This document shows, in pieces, positions 1 through 5,642 of a stretch of DNA of 18,386 nucleotides (position 1 is its first letter; each line of letters opens with the position of its first letter). Made by a program: the position numbers and the translations under genes. A model generated the notes under the pieces. The model was not told the origin of the DNA. It searched no databases and worked only from the letters and a program-made list of their open reading frames with translations. The stretch spans positions 1 through 18,386 of the forward strand of contig CAAGNP010000041.1 of the NCBI GenBank assembly GCA_900771335.1, given 5' to 3'. The DNA comes from Rikenellaceae bacterium. Lineage in GTDB: Bacteria; Bacteroidota; Bacteroidia; Bacteroidales; UBA932.

Positions 1-1503
1 GACCTCGATCTGCGCATCGAGTTCGGTGCGCTTTGACTCCAGCTCCTTGATCTCTGCCATTACAGCCTTAATGTCGATCTCCTCCTCTTCCTCGAAGGTA
101 TCGACATAGCGAGGAATATTGAGGTTGTAGTCGTTCTCCTCAATCTCCTTGCGAGTGGCTACATAGGCATATTTCTCCTTGGCTACGCCTGCGAGGAGTT
201 TGCCGTCAGCAAATGCACGATAGGTCGAAACGATATGCTCGATATCCGCATCACGCAGGCGGTTTTGGTTTTTGCCGTTCTCGAACTCGCGGCTTGCATC
301 AATAAAGAGCACATCGCTGCCTTTCTTGGCCTTATTGAAAATAGCGATAGCAGCAGGGATACCCGTACCATAGAAGAGGTTTGCGGGCAGACCGATAACA
401 GCTTCGAGAAGATTCTCCTCAACGGTTTGCTGACGGATCTTACCCTCGCTTGCACCTCGGAACAGCACACCGTGAGGAATAACAACACCCACCTTACCGT
501 GCTCGTTAGCGACCTCCAACATATGGCTGATAAAAGCCCAGTCACCCTTGCTCTTGGGTGGAATGCCACGCCAGAAACGGTTGTATTGGTCGTTAGGAGC
601 TTCGTCTGCTCCCCACTTTTCAAGAGAAAATGGCGGGTTTGCAACAACAGTATCGAACTTCATCAGCGCATCGCCATCCTTGAGTTTGGGATTACGCAGA
701 GTGTCGCCCCAGCGGATAACGGCACTATCAAAGCCGTGCAGCAGCATATTCATCATAGCTAAAGCCCAAGTACTACCATTGAGTTCCTGACCATAGAGCG
801 AGAAGTTGTCAGAGCCAACCTCACGACCCGCCTTAATAAGCAATGAGCCTGAACCACAAGTGGGGTCGCAGATGCGTGAGCCAGGGGCACTCTTTGTAAG
901 TTTTGCAAGAAGTGTTGAGACCTCTTTTGGCGTAAAAAACTCACCGGCCTTCTTGCCTGCATCGCTAGCGAAGTGCTCTATAAGGAACATATAAGCATCG
1001 CCTATGACATCGTTGTTGTCGAGGTGCGACTTATCAAACTGCAACTTCTCGTCAGCAAAGTCCTCCAAAAGTTGTTTGAGGCGCACATTGCGATCCCTCA
1101 CCTCGCCGAGGTTACTGCTATTAAAACTGATGTTACGGAAGATACCGCTACCGTCCTCACTATTAAGTTTCTCGCGGTTGGCATTTTCCAAATCGACAAG
1201 GGCAATATCTATCAGCTCGCCAATATTTACCGCATTGCGATTATCGTAGAGGTAATAGAAAGAACTTGTCTCGGGCACTTGGAATCGCTCGCGGCGCATA
1301 GCACGCATAGCACGCACCTCATCACCTTCGTAGCGCTCTAAATATTCTGCATATTTCGACTTGTTGACATCGCTGACATACTTCAAGAAGAGCATTGTCA
1401 GAATGTAGTCTTTGTATTGGCTCGGATCAACTACACCACGGAAGGTGTCGCAGGCTTTCCATACAACTTTATTGATTTCTTCTTGGGTAATCTTTGTGCT
1501 CAT
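1..1503 (-). CDS. hsdM: Type I restriction-modification system methyltransferase subunit HsdM (3' end cut by window edge)
   Basis: Translating the minus strand from the ATG at 1503 gives 501 residues open to the window edge; the stop lies outside. The product is an N6-adenine DNA methyltransferase, the M subunit of a type I R-M enzyme. The N-terminal helical domain (about 1-150) is followed by GEFFTP (187-192), SAM-binding motif I DPTCGSGSLL (213-222) and catalytic motif IV ANPPF (288-292, the NPPF class typical of adenine methylases). A C-terminal charged helical segment that contacts HsdS begins near residue 470. HsdM proteins are usually about 500-520 residues, so only a short tail should be missing. 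The gene starts 2 nt after the stop of the half-size hsdS, so the two are surely co-transcribed. No hsdR is visible; it would lie beyond position 1 or elsewhere. Residues 64-69 come from a perfect 9-bp tandem duplication (RAM RAM). Confidence 0.95.
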   Translation of the reverse strand, partial: MSTKITQEEINKVVWKACDTFRGVVDPSQYKDYILTMLFLKYVSDVNKSKYAEYLERYEGDEVRAMRAMRRERFQVPETSSFYYLYDNRNAVNIGELIDIALVDLENANREKLNSEDGSGIFRNISFNSSNLGEVRDRNVRLKQLLEDFADEKLQFDKSHLDNNDVIGDAYMFLIEHFASDAGKKAGEFFTPKEVSTLLAKLTKSAPGSRICDPTCGSGSLLIKAGREVGSDNFSLYGQELNGSTWALAMMNMLLHGFDSAVIRWGDTLRNPKLKDGDALMKFDTVVANPPFSLEKWGADEAPNDQYNRFWRGIPPKSKGDWAFISHMLEVANEHGKVGVVIPHGVLFRGASEGKIRQQTVEENLLEAVIGLPANLFYGTGIPAAIAIFNKAKKGSDVLFIDASREFENGKNQNRLRDADIEHIVSTYRAFADGKLLAGVAKEKYAYVATRKEIEENDYNLNIPRYVDTFEEEEEIDIKAVMAEIKELESKRTELDAQIEV

Positions 1504-1505
1504 TA

Positions 1506-2048
1506 TTATATATTTTTTATCATTTTATATTCTAAAATCTGTTTGCGTCTTTCAGCGATAGCTGCATATAATTGCTGCTCGCGCTTTTGGAGTTTCGAAA
1601 GTTCAATATACCTTCTTTGCCTCTCTACCGAAGGGACTGGTATTTCCAAATCTCCAAGTGTTGCCTTCGAAATAGACATTATGGATGTTCCACGAGCCTG
1701 TGCCGCCAAAGTGTTTTGTGTAGTCGGGAGATTGAGATACCACGCCACGAATTCAGGCAAGATAGCAGATTTGTCGTGCAGGCGTATCACCAAAAATGAT
1801 GGAGAAGCCACACACTTTTGCTCAATCCCTGGAACAATCACACACATATTATTATTACCTTTGGAGGCAAGTAGTAGATCTCCTGTATTTAATAGATGCT
1901 TAAGATTATCTACAAAAATCGCAGGCTGTGGAATGTGCAATACACCGGCATCATCAAAATCCCCTTGCTGCAAATAAAGTGCATTCGGATTAGGAGCGGC
2001 TTTAGCAAACACACCTGTTTGTATCGTCGATATATTCTGTAATTTCAT
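1506..2048 (-). CDS. hsdS: Half-size type I restriction specificity subunit (single target-recognition domain)
   Basis: The protein has 180 residues, against about 400 for a normal HsdS with two target-recognition domains (TRDs). Residues 1 to about 135 look like one TRD: an MKLQNISTIQTG opening, then GDLLLASKG and the SISKATLGDLEIPVPS segment that usually closes a TRD. Residues about 139-180 form one highly charged helical spacer (VERQRRYIELSKLQKREQQ onward). This is half of the canonical TRD-helix-TRD-helix layout. Truncated HsdS proteins such as those of NgoAV and EcoDXXI are known to dimerise and to recognise symmetric split sites, so a homodimer is the likely working form (inference). 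There is no second TRD or frameshifted remainder upstream; the region before the ATG is AT-rich and carries a promoter. It is the first gene of the operon, followed by hsdM. TRDs vary greatly, so the DNA target cannot be predicted. Confidence 0.85.
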   Translation of the reverse strand: MKLQNISTIQTGVFAKAAPNPNALYLQQGDFDDAGVLHIPQPAIFVDNLKHLLNTGDLLLASKGNNNMCVIVPGIEQKCVASPSFLVIRLHDKSAILPEFVAWYLNLPTTQNTLAAQARGTSIMSISKATLGDLEIPVPSVERQRRYIELSKLQKREQQLYAAIAERRKQILEYKMIKNI

Positions 2049-2070
2049 CTTCTTCTTTAATTCTTCACTA

Positions 2071-2101
2071 CAAAGATAAATAAATATTATTAAATCTCAT
2101 A
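2071..2101 (-). promoter_or_regulatory. Probable promoter of hsdS-hsdM
   Basis: On the minus strand TATCTTTG (2078-2071) matches the Bacteroidetes -7 box TAnnTTTG. TATG (2101-2098), 19 nt upstream, is close to the -33 box TTTG. Transcription would start near 2065, giving a leader of about 17 nt before the hsdS ATG at 2048. Confidence 0.5.
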
Positions 2102-2227
2102 TTTATTTCTCAGTAATCTTTCTACTAAACATTATTATTTGATACATTCTCCACTTGTTAAAGAAAATTAAGCCATATAAACTCATCATTTTTAGGAACA
2201 TAAGATTAAATCACAGGAATTAAGTCT

Positions 2228-2253
2228 TATTTGATATGATTTCACATCAAATA
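2228..2253. repeat. 8-bp inverted repeat in AT-rich spacer
   Basis: TATTTGAT (2228-2235) and ATCAAATA (2246-2253) are perfect inverted copies separated by 10 nt. No T-tract follows, so it is not an obvious terminator. It could be a regulator-binding site or chance in AT-rich DNA. Confidence 0.35.
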
Positions 2254-2480
2254 CAAAAGCAGTAATACAGTTTCTATTCCTATATTAAACAAGAACACTA
2301 TTGGTTTATCACCAACATAGCAATAGCACATTCTCATCGCACAATCATAAGTCCTCTCGACTTCGGATAGTTGGATAGCGACTGATTACTATGAAACGTC
2401 TACAATCACAACTTCATGTCCCCAACAACACGTTACCTCGGATCTGCAGCGGGAGTAATAAAAGGCTCGCAACAAGTTTT

Positions 2481-2540
2481 TATACCCGATAAGGTATAAT
2501 ATCCGGGTCTATAATAGCAAATTACACCCGAAAGGGTATA
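2481..2540. promoter_or_regulatory. Pair of matching 18-bp palindromic operator-like sites, 42 bp apart
   Basis: Site A (2481-2498) reads TATACC-CGATAA-GGTATA, a perfect 6-6-6 palindrome. Site B (2523-2540) reads TACACC-CGAAAG-GGTATA, the same layout with one mismatch in an arm. The offset is 42 bp, four helical turns, so a dimeric regulator would sit on the same face at both. The size and symmetry resemble operators of HTH autoregulators of HipB/antitoxin type (the E. coli HipB site is TATCC-N8-GGATA). That assignment is by analogy only; no such gene is nearby. Confidence 0.45.
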
Positions 2541-2585
2541 ATTTATCCCGTCACTGACTTTCGTCAAAAATATAATTACGAGGCT

Positions 2586-2620
2586 TTTGGGCGGACGATT
2601 TATTGCCGACAATAACTTTG
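2586..2620 (+). promoter_or_regulatory. Promoter-like boxes with no gene downstream
   Basis: TTTG (2586-2589) and TAACTTTG (2613-2620, a full match to TAnnTTTG) face rightward with a 23-nt spacer, slightly long for this promoter class. The predicted start is near 2625. No coding sequence follows before the terminator hairpin at 2675-2710. Confidence 0.35.
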
Positions 2621-2624
2621 CGAC

Positions 2625-2710
2625 ATTATAGCAAAGTATGATGTAACCAAGGAGCTAATCCGAGTAACAATACGAAAAAAGGCGACTAACATGTATTAGT
2701 CGCCTTTTTT
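2625..2710 (+). ncRNA. Candidate small RNA of about 85 nt between an orphan promoter and a terminator
   Basis: A TAACTTTG box ends at 2620 and a stem-loop with a T6 tail ends at 2710. The transcript in between would be about 85 nt. The only start codons (ATGATG at 2639) are followed at once by TAA, so it has no coding capacity. It matches no RNA family that I recognise. The terminator may instead serve only tRNA-Phe on the other strand, so this is tentative. Confidence 0.22.
2675..2710. terminator. Symmetric, potentially bidirectional intrinsic terminator
   Basis: Six A (2675-2680), a 9-bp stem GGCGACTAA / TTAGTCGCC (2681-2689 and 2696-2704), a 6-nt loop and six T (2705-2710). Read on the minus strand it gives a stem followed by T6 just downstream of tRNA-Phe, so it very likely terminates that transcript. 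Read on the plus strand it has the same quality. Confidence 0.85.
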
Positions 2711-2712
2711 CG

Positions 2713-2785
2713 TGGTGCCACCGGGAATCGAACCAGGGACACAAGGATTTTCAGTCCTTTGCTCTACCAACTGAGCTATGGCACC
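2713..2785 (-). tRNA. tRNA-Phe, anticodon GAA
   Basis: On the minus strand the 73-nt sequence folds as a standard cloverleaf. The acceptor stem is GGTGCCA / TGGCACC, with discriminator A at 2713. The D-arm carries GCTCAGTTGGTAGAGC, the anticodon loop is CTGAAAA (anticodon GAA), the extra loop is short and the T-loop is GGTTCGATTCC. The 3' CCA is not encoded; the next bases are CG. A promoter lies just upstream and a terminator begins two bases after the 3' end, so it is a single-gene transcription unit. Confidence 0.97.
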
Positions 2786-2801
2786 ATCGGTTTTGGGACT
2801 G

Positions 2802-2832
2802 CAAATGTAGGATTATTTTTTGGACTACCAAA
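2802..2832 (-). promoter_or_regulatory. Promoter of tRNA-Phe
   Basis: On the minus strand there is a perfect TTTG (2832-2829), a 19-nt spacer and TACATTTG (2809-2802), matching the Bacteroidetes -33/-7 consensus. The predicted start is about 10 nt before the mature tRNA 5' end. Confidence 0.75.
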
Positions 2833-2846
2833 ATAAATTTATCATT

Positions 2847-2878
2847 TTTCTCATCTTCGCTCTTCTTTTGTATCTTCG
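2847..2878 (+). promoter_or_regulatory. Probable priA promoter
   Basis: TATCTTCG (2871-2878) is a common variant of the TAnnTTTG box. TTTC (2847-2850) sits 20 nt upstream. The ATG chosen for priA at 2886 follows at once, so the mRNA would have almost no leader. This argues against using the earlier in-frame ATG at 2820, whose extra 22 codons would lie inside the promoter. Confidence 0.45.
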
Positions 2879-2885
2879 CAGTCGT

Positions 2886-4610
2886 ATGAGCGGTGCAAAA
2901 ACATATGTTCAGGTGATACTTCCGGTAAGATTTAGGGATACAGTGACCTACTCTGTCCCTGATGAACTTTTGCCCAATCTCCAGATTGGTTCAAGGGTGG
3001 AGGTGATGCTTGGATATAGAAAGTACAAAGGTTTTGTAGAGGAGATTACCCAGACCCCGAGATACGACATCAGAAAGATCAGAAACATCCTCTCTATCGA
3101 TACCGGGATTACAGCCACCCCTGAAGATATCAGATTCTGGCGCACCATTTCGGAGTACTATATGTGCAGTTCGGGTGAAGCCCTCAAAGCGGCCACCCCA
3201 TTCCTGATGGAGCTCCAGACCAAACGGGAGAAAAAAACGGGCACAGAAACCCCGCTTTTCGTGCCCGAACACCATAAAAACGACACTTTGGGCACAAAAA
3301 CCCCACATTTCGTGCCCAAATTCTTGAGAACACCACAAGATGCTTCCCAAAAATCGATAATCTACCGGGAGATTATCACAAAACAGGCTGAGGAGGGTAA
3401 AACAACACTTATCCTCACACCTGATATACCATCTTGCAGGGCAATGGAGAAGCTGCTTGCTCCACATCTTCCTGACAGGCTTGTCACATACCACTCAGGA
3501 CAGACCACAGCCAAAAGAAGAGAAGCGACCAATCGTGTTCTAGGCCTTGCCACATCTTCTGGCGAAGAGGGCACCAAGGTGACCAATCCCATTGTGGTGA
3601 TCGGTCTCCGCTCAGCCCTTTTCCTCCCATTCAGAGACCTGGGACTTGTCATTGTGGATGAGGAGCACAGCCCGCTTTACAAACAGTCAGAACCGACCCC
3701 CAGATACCACGGCAGGGACACAGCATTGATATTGGCACAGATACACAATGCCGATATCATTCTTGGCTCCCCCACCCCCTCATTTGAGACCCTTTACAAT
3801 GTAATGAAAGGGAAATATCAGGAGCTGACTATCCCACAAGTGACTCCACCAAGCCATTCAGAATGCATCTCCGGATCCCTTCAGATAGTGGACTTCTCCA
3901 AAGAGTTGCGCACCGGATCGACCAAAGGGCCACTCACAAACATTGCCCTGGCAGCATTGCGCGATAGCGCTGAAAAAGGGATCAGAACAGCCGTTCTCCG
4001 ACCAAAATGGGCATATCCTCAGGAAGAGAGCGAGTGGCGCCCCGAACTGGAAGAGGCTCTCAGCGGAATCAGGACGGAGATTTTCACCGAGATCCAGCAG
4101 CTGGAATCCCTCAAGACCAGACCTTCCTTCATAGTGGTAATCCACGGCGAATCGCTCCTGTCTCCCAAGAATTTCAGGGCAGAAGAGCGTGCACTTCAGC
4201 ATATATCGAAAATCGTGGAACTGGTCCAAAGTGGAAAAAAAGGGGGACGCGTCATCCTGCAGACCTCTCTCTACCGCCACAACATCTTCAGATACCTCTG
4301 CGGCAAAGTCCCCTTTGAGACATTGCTCGAAGAGCGTGCAGAGCTGAATCTACCACCCTTCAGCAGGATAATTCAGATCACTTTACACGAGGATTGTGCC
4401 GAAAAAATGGAATCTAAAGGGGATGAAATTGCCAACATAATTAAAAAGTCGGGGGCGACAGATTTTGACGGCCCGATCCCCACAGCAGAAGGGGGCTGCA
4501 TGTTCCAGATACGTCTCCACAAGAGCAAAAGTGCTCAAAAAATAAAGCGCCAACTCTCATCAGCGCTCTACCATTTTGAAAATATTGTCATCGATGTGGA
4601 CCCCCAATAG
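2886..4610 (+). CDS. priA: Reduced PriA-like protein: helicase remnant lacking Walker A, zinc fingers and GRAGR motif
   Basis: Normal PriA (primosomal protein N') binds stalled forks and reloads the replicative helicase; in Bacteroidetes it is about 800 residues. This intact frame gives 574. Recognisable parts are the N-terminal 3'-DNA-binding domain (about 5-108, with SVPDELL, IGSRVEV, YYMCSSGEALKAA), a helicase core fragment with TPDIP and YHSG, GLRSALFLPFRDLGL running into the Walker B box DEEH (258-261), GSPTPS (294-299, normally GSATPS), FRAEERA, and a C-terminal domain with NLPPFSR ending in DVDPQ. Missing are the winged-helix segment, the Walker A loop (usually G-TGSGKTEIY; only SQKSIIY is left), all eight zinc-binding cysteines, and the QVAGRAGR box, replaced by an unrelated KIVELVQSG stretch. 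ATP hydrolysis and unwinding look impossible (inference). The frame is nonetheless undamaged over 1.7 kb, which suggests selection for a DNA-binding or loading role. Start chosen by homology and promoter position. Confidence 0.8.
   Translation: MSGAKTYVQVILPVRFRDTVTYSVPDELLPNLQIGSRVEVMLGYRKYKGFVEEITQTPRYDIRKIRNILSIDTGITATPEDIRFWRTISEYYMCSSGEALKAATPFLMELQTKREKKTGTETPLFVPEHHKNDTLGTKTPHFVPKFLRTPQDASQKSIIYREIITKQAEEGKTTLILTPDIPSCRAMEKLLAPHLPDRLVTYHSGQTTAKRREATNRVLGLATSSGEEGTKVTNPIVVIGLRSALFLPFRDLGLVIVDEEHSPLYKQSEPTPRYHGRDTALILAQIHNADIILGSPTPSFETLYNVMKGKYQELTIPQVTPPSHSECISGSLQIVDFSKELRTGSTKGPLTNIALAALRDSAEKGIRTAVLRPKWAYPQEESEWRPELEEALSGIRTEIFTEIQQLESLKTRPSFIVVIHGESLLSPKNFRAEERALQHISKIVELVQSGKKGGRVILQTSLYRHNIFRYLCGKVPFETLLEERAELNLPPFSRIIQITLHEDCAEKMESKGDEIANIIKKSGATDFDGPIPTAEGGCMFQIRLHKSKSAQKIKRQLSSALYHFENIVIDVDPQ
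3238..3320. repeat. In-frame 51-bp direct repeat inside priA, each copy with its own inverted repeat
   Basis: Copy 1 has CGGGCAC (3238-3244) paired with GTGCCCG (3261-3267). Copy 2 has TTTGGGCAC (3287-3295) paired with GTGCCCAAA (3312-3320). The copies are offset by 51 bp, 17 codons, and encode GTETPLFVPE and GTKTPHFVPK (residues 119-128 and 136-145). They lie where the winged-helix and Walker A regions of PriA should be. The layout recalls palindromic elements that insert in frame into genes, but I cannot match it to a named family. Confidence 0.7.
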
Positions 4611-4612
4611 GG

Positions 4613-5545
4613 CTATTCCGCAACGATACTCAGTGCCTGTGGCAATACTGTAAGTTCAAGAGGGGTGCTCCCTACCACTTCACCATCCACCTCAACAGGC
4701 TGATCGGTCTGCAGCACATTCACTTTAACATGCTTGCCTGTTATGTGGAATATATTGGGAACCTGATAAATTCTTCCGCTGAACAACTCTTTGAAACGTA
4801 CCAGGATCATGGGTTTGGACATAGCTCCGATGACAGTCACATTTACAAGTCCATCATCCATTATCGCATCGGGTGCCTGAATCATCCCCCCTCCGCTATA
4901 TATACCGTTTGCCAATGCTACCGAGAGGGCTTCCCCCGAGAAAAATTTCTTTCCGTCCACCTCTATCTCGAAGAGATTCGGTTTCATTTTGAAAAAAGAT
5001 CTTGCGGCCGCTTTCACATAGATAAGGGAACCGCTCTGCCCCTTCTGCTTCATGGCATTGCACTCTCTGCAAATGGCAGCATCCAGACCCACACCACAAC
5101 CATTGATCATATATCTGGTCTGTGGCACCTTTGATTCGACCACATCCACCCTGCAGATATCCTGCTTTTTGATATTGCATGCTGCGATAATCTCTGCACA
5201 CTTCACATAATCATGTGGAATTCCGTACATCTTCACCCAATCATTTCCTGATCCTGCAGGTATAACAGCCAGGGTAATCTCGCTTGGGGAGACTTCCTTC
5301 TGAAAAAAGATTCCGTTTACCACTTCGTGTATGGTGCCGTCTCCACCTACAGCTACAATATGTCTGTACCCATCCCTTATCGCTCTCACTGTGAGCTCGA
5401 TACTGTGATATTTGCTTTTGGAGAAGAGGGCATCAAATTCCACTCCGGCCTCTCTCAGAGCCCTGTCTATCAGAGTCCACTCCTCCAACACTTTATTCTT
5501 GCCAGCTTTAGGATTGGCTATAACCATCCATTTTGGTCCCGTCAT
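4613..5545 (-). CDS. Diacylglycerol/lipid kinase, YegS/DagK family
   Basis: The 310-residue product has the usual length of bacterial DagK/YegS lipid kinases, which use ATP to phosphorylate diacylglycerol or related lipids at the inner face of the membrane. Visible marks are the N-terminal ANPKAGKNK strand-loop (10-18), the nucleotide-binding GGDGT motif (67-71) followed by IHEVVNG, the PAGSGND motif (96-102), and a C-terminal beta-sandwich with EVDGE near the end. No membrane segment or signal peptide is present, consistent with a cytosolic enzyme working at the membrane surface. The stop codon is only 2 bp from that of convergent priA, with no terminator between. It has its own promoter, divergent from parA. 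The exact lipid substrate (diacylglycerol, sphingosine-type or phosphatidylglycerol) cannot be told from sequence; some Bacteroidetes relatives act on sphingolipids. Confidence 0.9.
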   Translation of the reverse strand: MTGPKWMVIANPKAGKNKVLEEWTLIDRALREAGVEFDALFSKSKYHSIELTVRAIRDGYRHIVAVGGDGTIHEVVNGIFFQKEVSPSEITLAVIPAGSGNDWVKMYGIPHDYVKCAEIIAACNIKKQDICRVDVVESKVPQTRYMINGCGVGLDAAICRECNAMKQKGQSGSLIYVKAAARSFFKMKPNLFEIEVDGKKFFSGEALSVALANGIYSGGGMIQAPDAIMDDGLVNVTVIGAMSKPMILVRFKELFSGRIYQVPNIFHITGKHVKVNVLQTDQPVEVDGEVVGSTPLELTVLPQALSIVAE

Positions 5546-5570
5546 ACCGAATATGTTTAGAAATATACGA

Positions 5571-5601
5571 CAAATCTAACATAAATATCGTGCAGATAAA
5601 A
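5571..5601 (-). promoter_or_regulatory. Probable promoter of the lipid kinase gene
   Basis: TAGATTTG (5578-5571) matches the -7 consensus on the minus strand, and TTTT (5601-5598) lies 19 nt upstream. The leader to the ATG at 5545 would be about 20 nt. It is back to back with the parA promoter. Confidence 0.5.
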
Positions 5602-5609
5602 AGATTTTG

Positions 5610-5617
5610 TAAATTTG
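5610..5617 (+). promoter_or_regulatory. -7 box of the parA operon promoter
   Basis: TAAATTTG is a full match to TAnnTTTG, 25 nt before the parA ATG. No clear TTTG is seen at the -33 distance, so only the -7 box is reported. Confidence 0.5.
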
Positions 5618-5642
5618 CTCGTTATTGGAGAAAATATCGACT

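Larger units (their letters stand above)
2049..2712. other. Gene-free region between the R-M operon and tRNA-Phe
   Basis: This stretch of about 660 bp has no open reading frame that resembles a gene. From the hsdS side it holds the hsdS promoter, an AT-rich stretch with an 8-bp inverted repeat (2228-2253), an unremarkable stretch (2260-2480), two matching palindromes (2481-2540), a plus-strand promoter-like pair (2586-2620) and a symmetric terminator hairpin (2675-2710). It lies on the 3' side of tRNA-Phe, where integrating elements often insert, and may be scar tissue from gain or loss of an island. No integrase or tRNA-end duplication is visible. Confidence 0.6.

Noticed and set aside
235..1341. 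Plus-strand open frames opposite hsdM (175, 80 and 122 codons)
   Set aside because: They are antisense shadows. The minus frame encodes a full HsdM with SAM and NPPF motifs, and the plus frames give no recognisable protein.
1417..1977. 186-codon plus-strand frame across the hsdS/hsdM junction
   Set aside because: It is antisense to both genes, and its translation shows no domain or signal.
2416..2499. 27-codon plus-strand frame (MSPTTRYLGS...) ending in the first palindrome
   Set aside because: Too short, with no promoter at a fitting distance and no recognisable peptide; its stop lies within the operator palindrome. Probably chance.
2820..2885. N-terminal extension of priA by 22 hydrophobic residues, resembling a membrane anchor
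   Set aside because: PriA begins at the next Met, and the extension lies on the TATCTTCG promoter box and next to the divergent tRNA promoter.
3858..4318. Overlapping alternative frames inside priA (140 and 103 codons), considered as the lost zinc-finger part in another frame
   Set aside because: None contains the CxxC pairs or the GRAGR motif, so a simple frameshift does not explain the missing domains.
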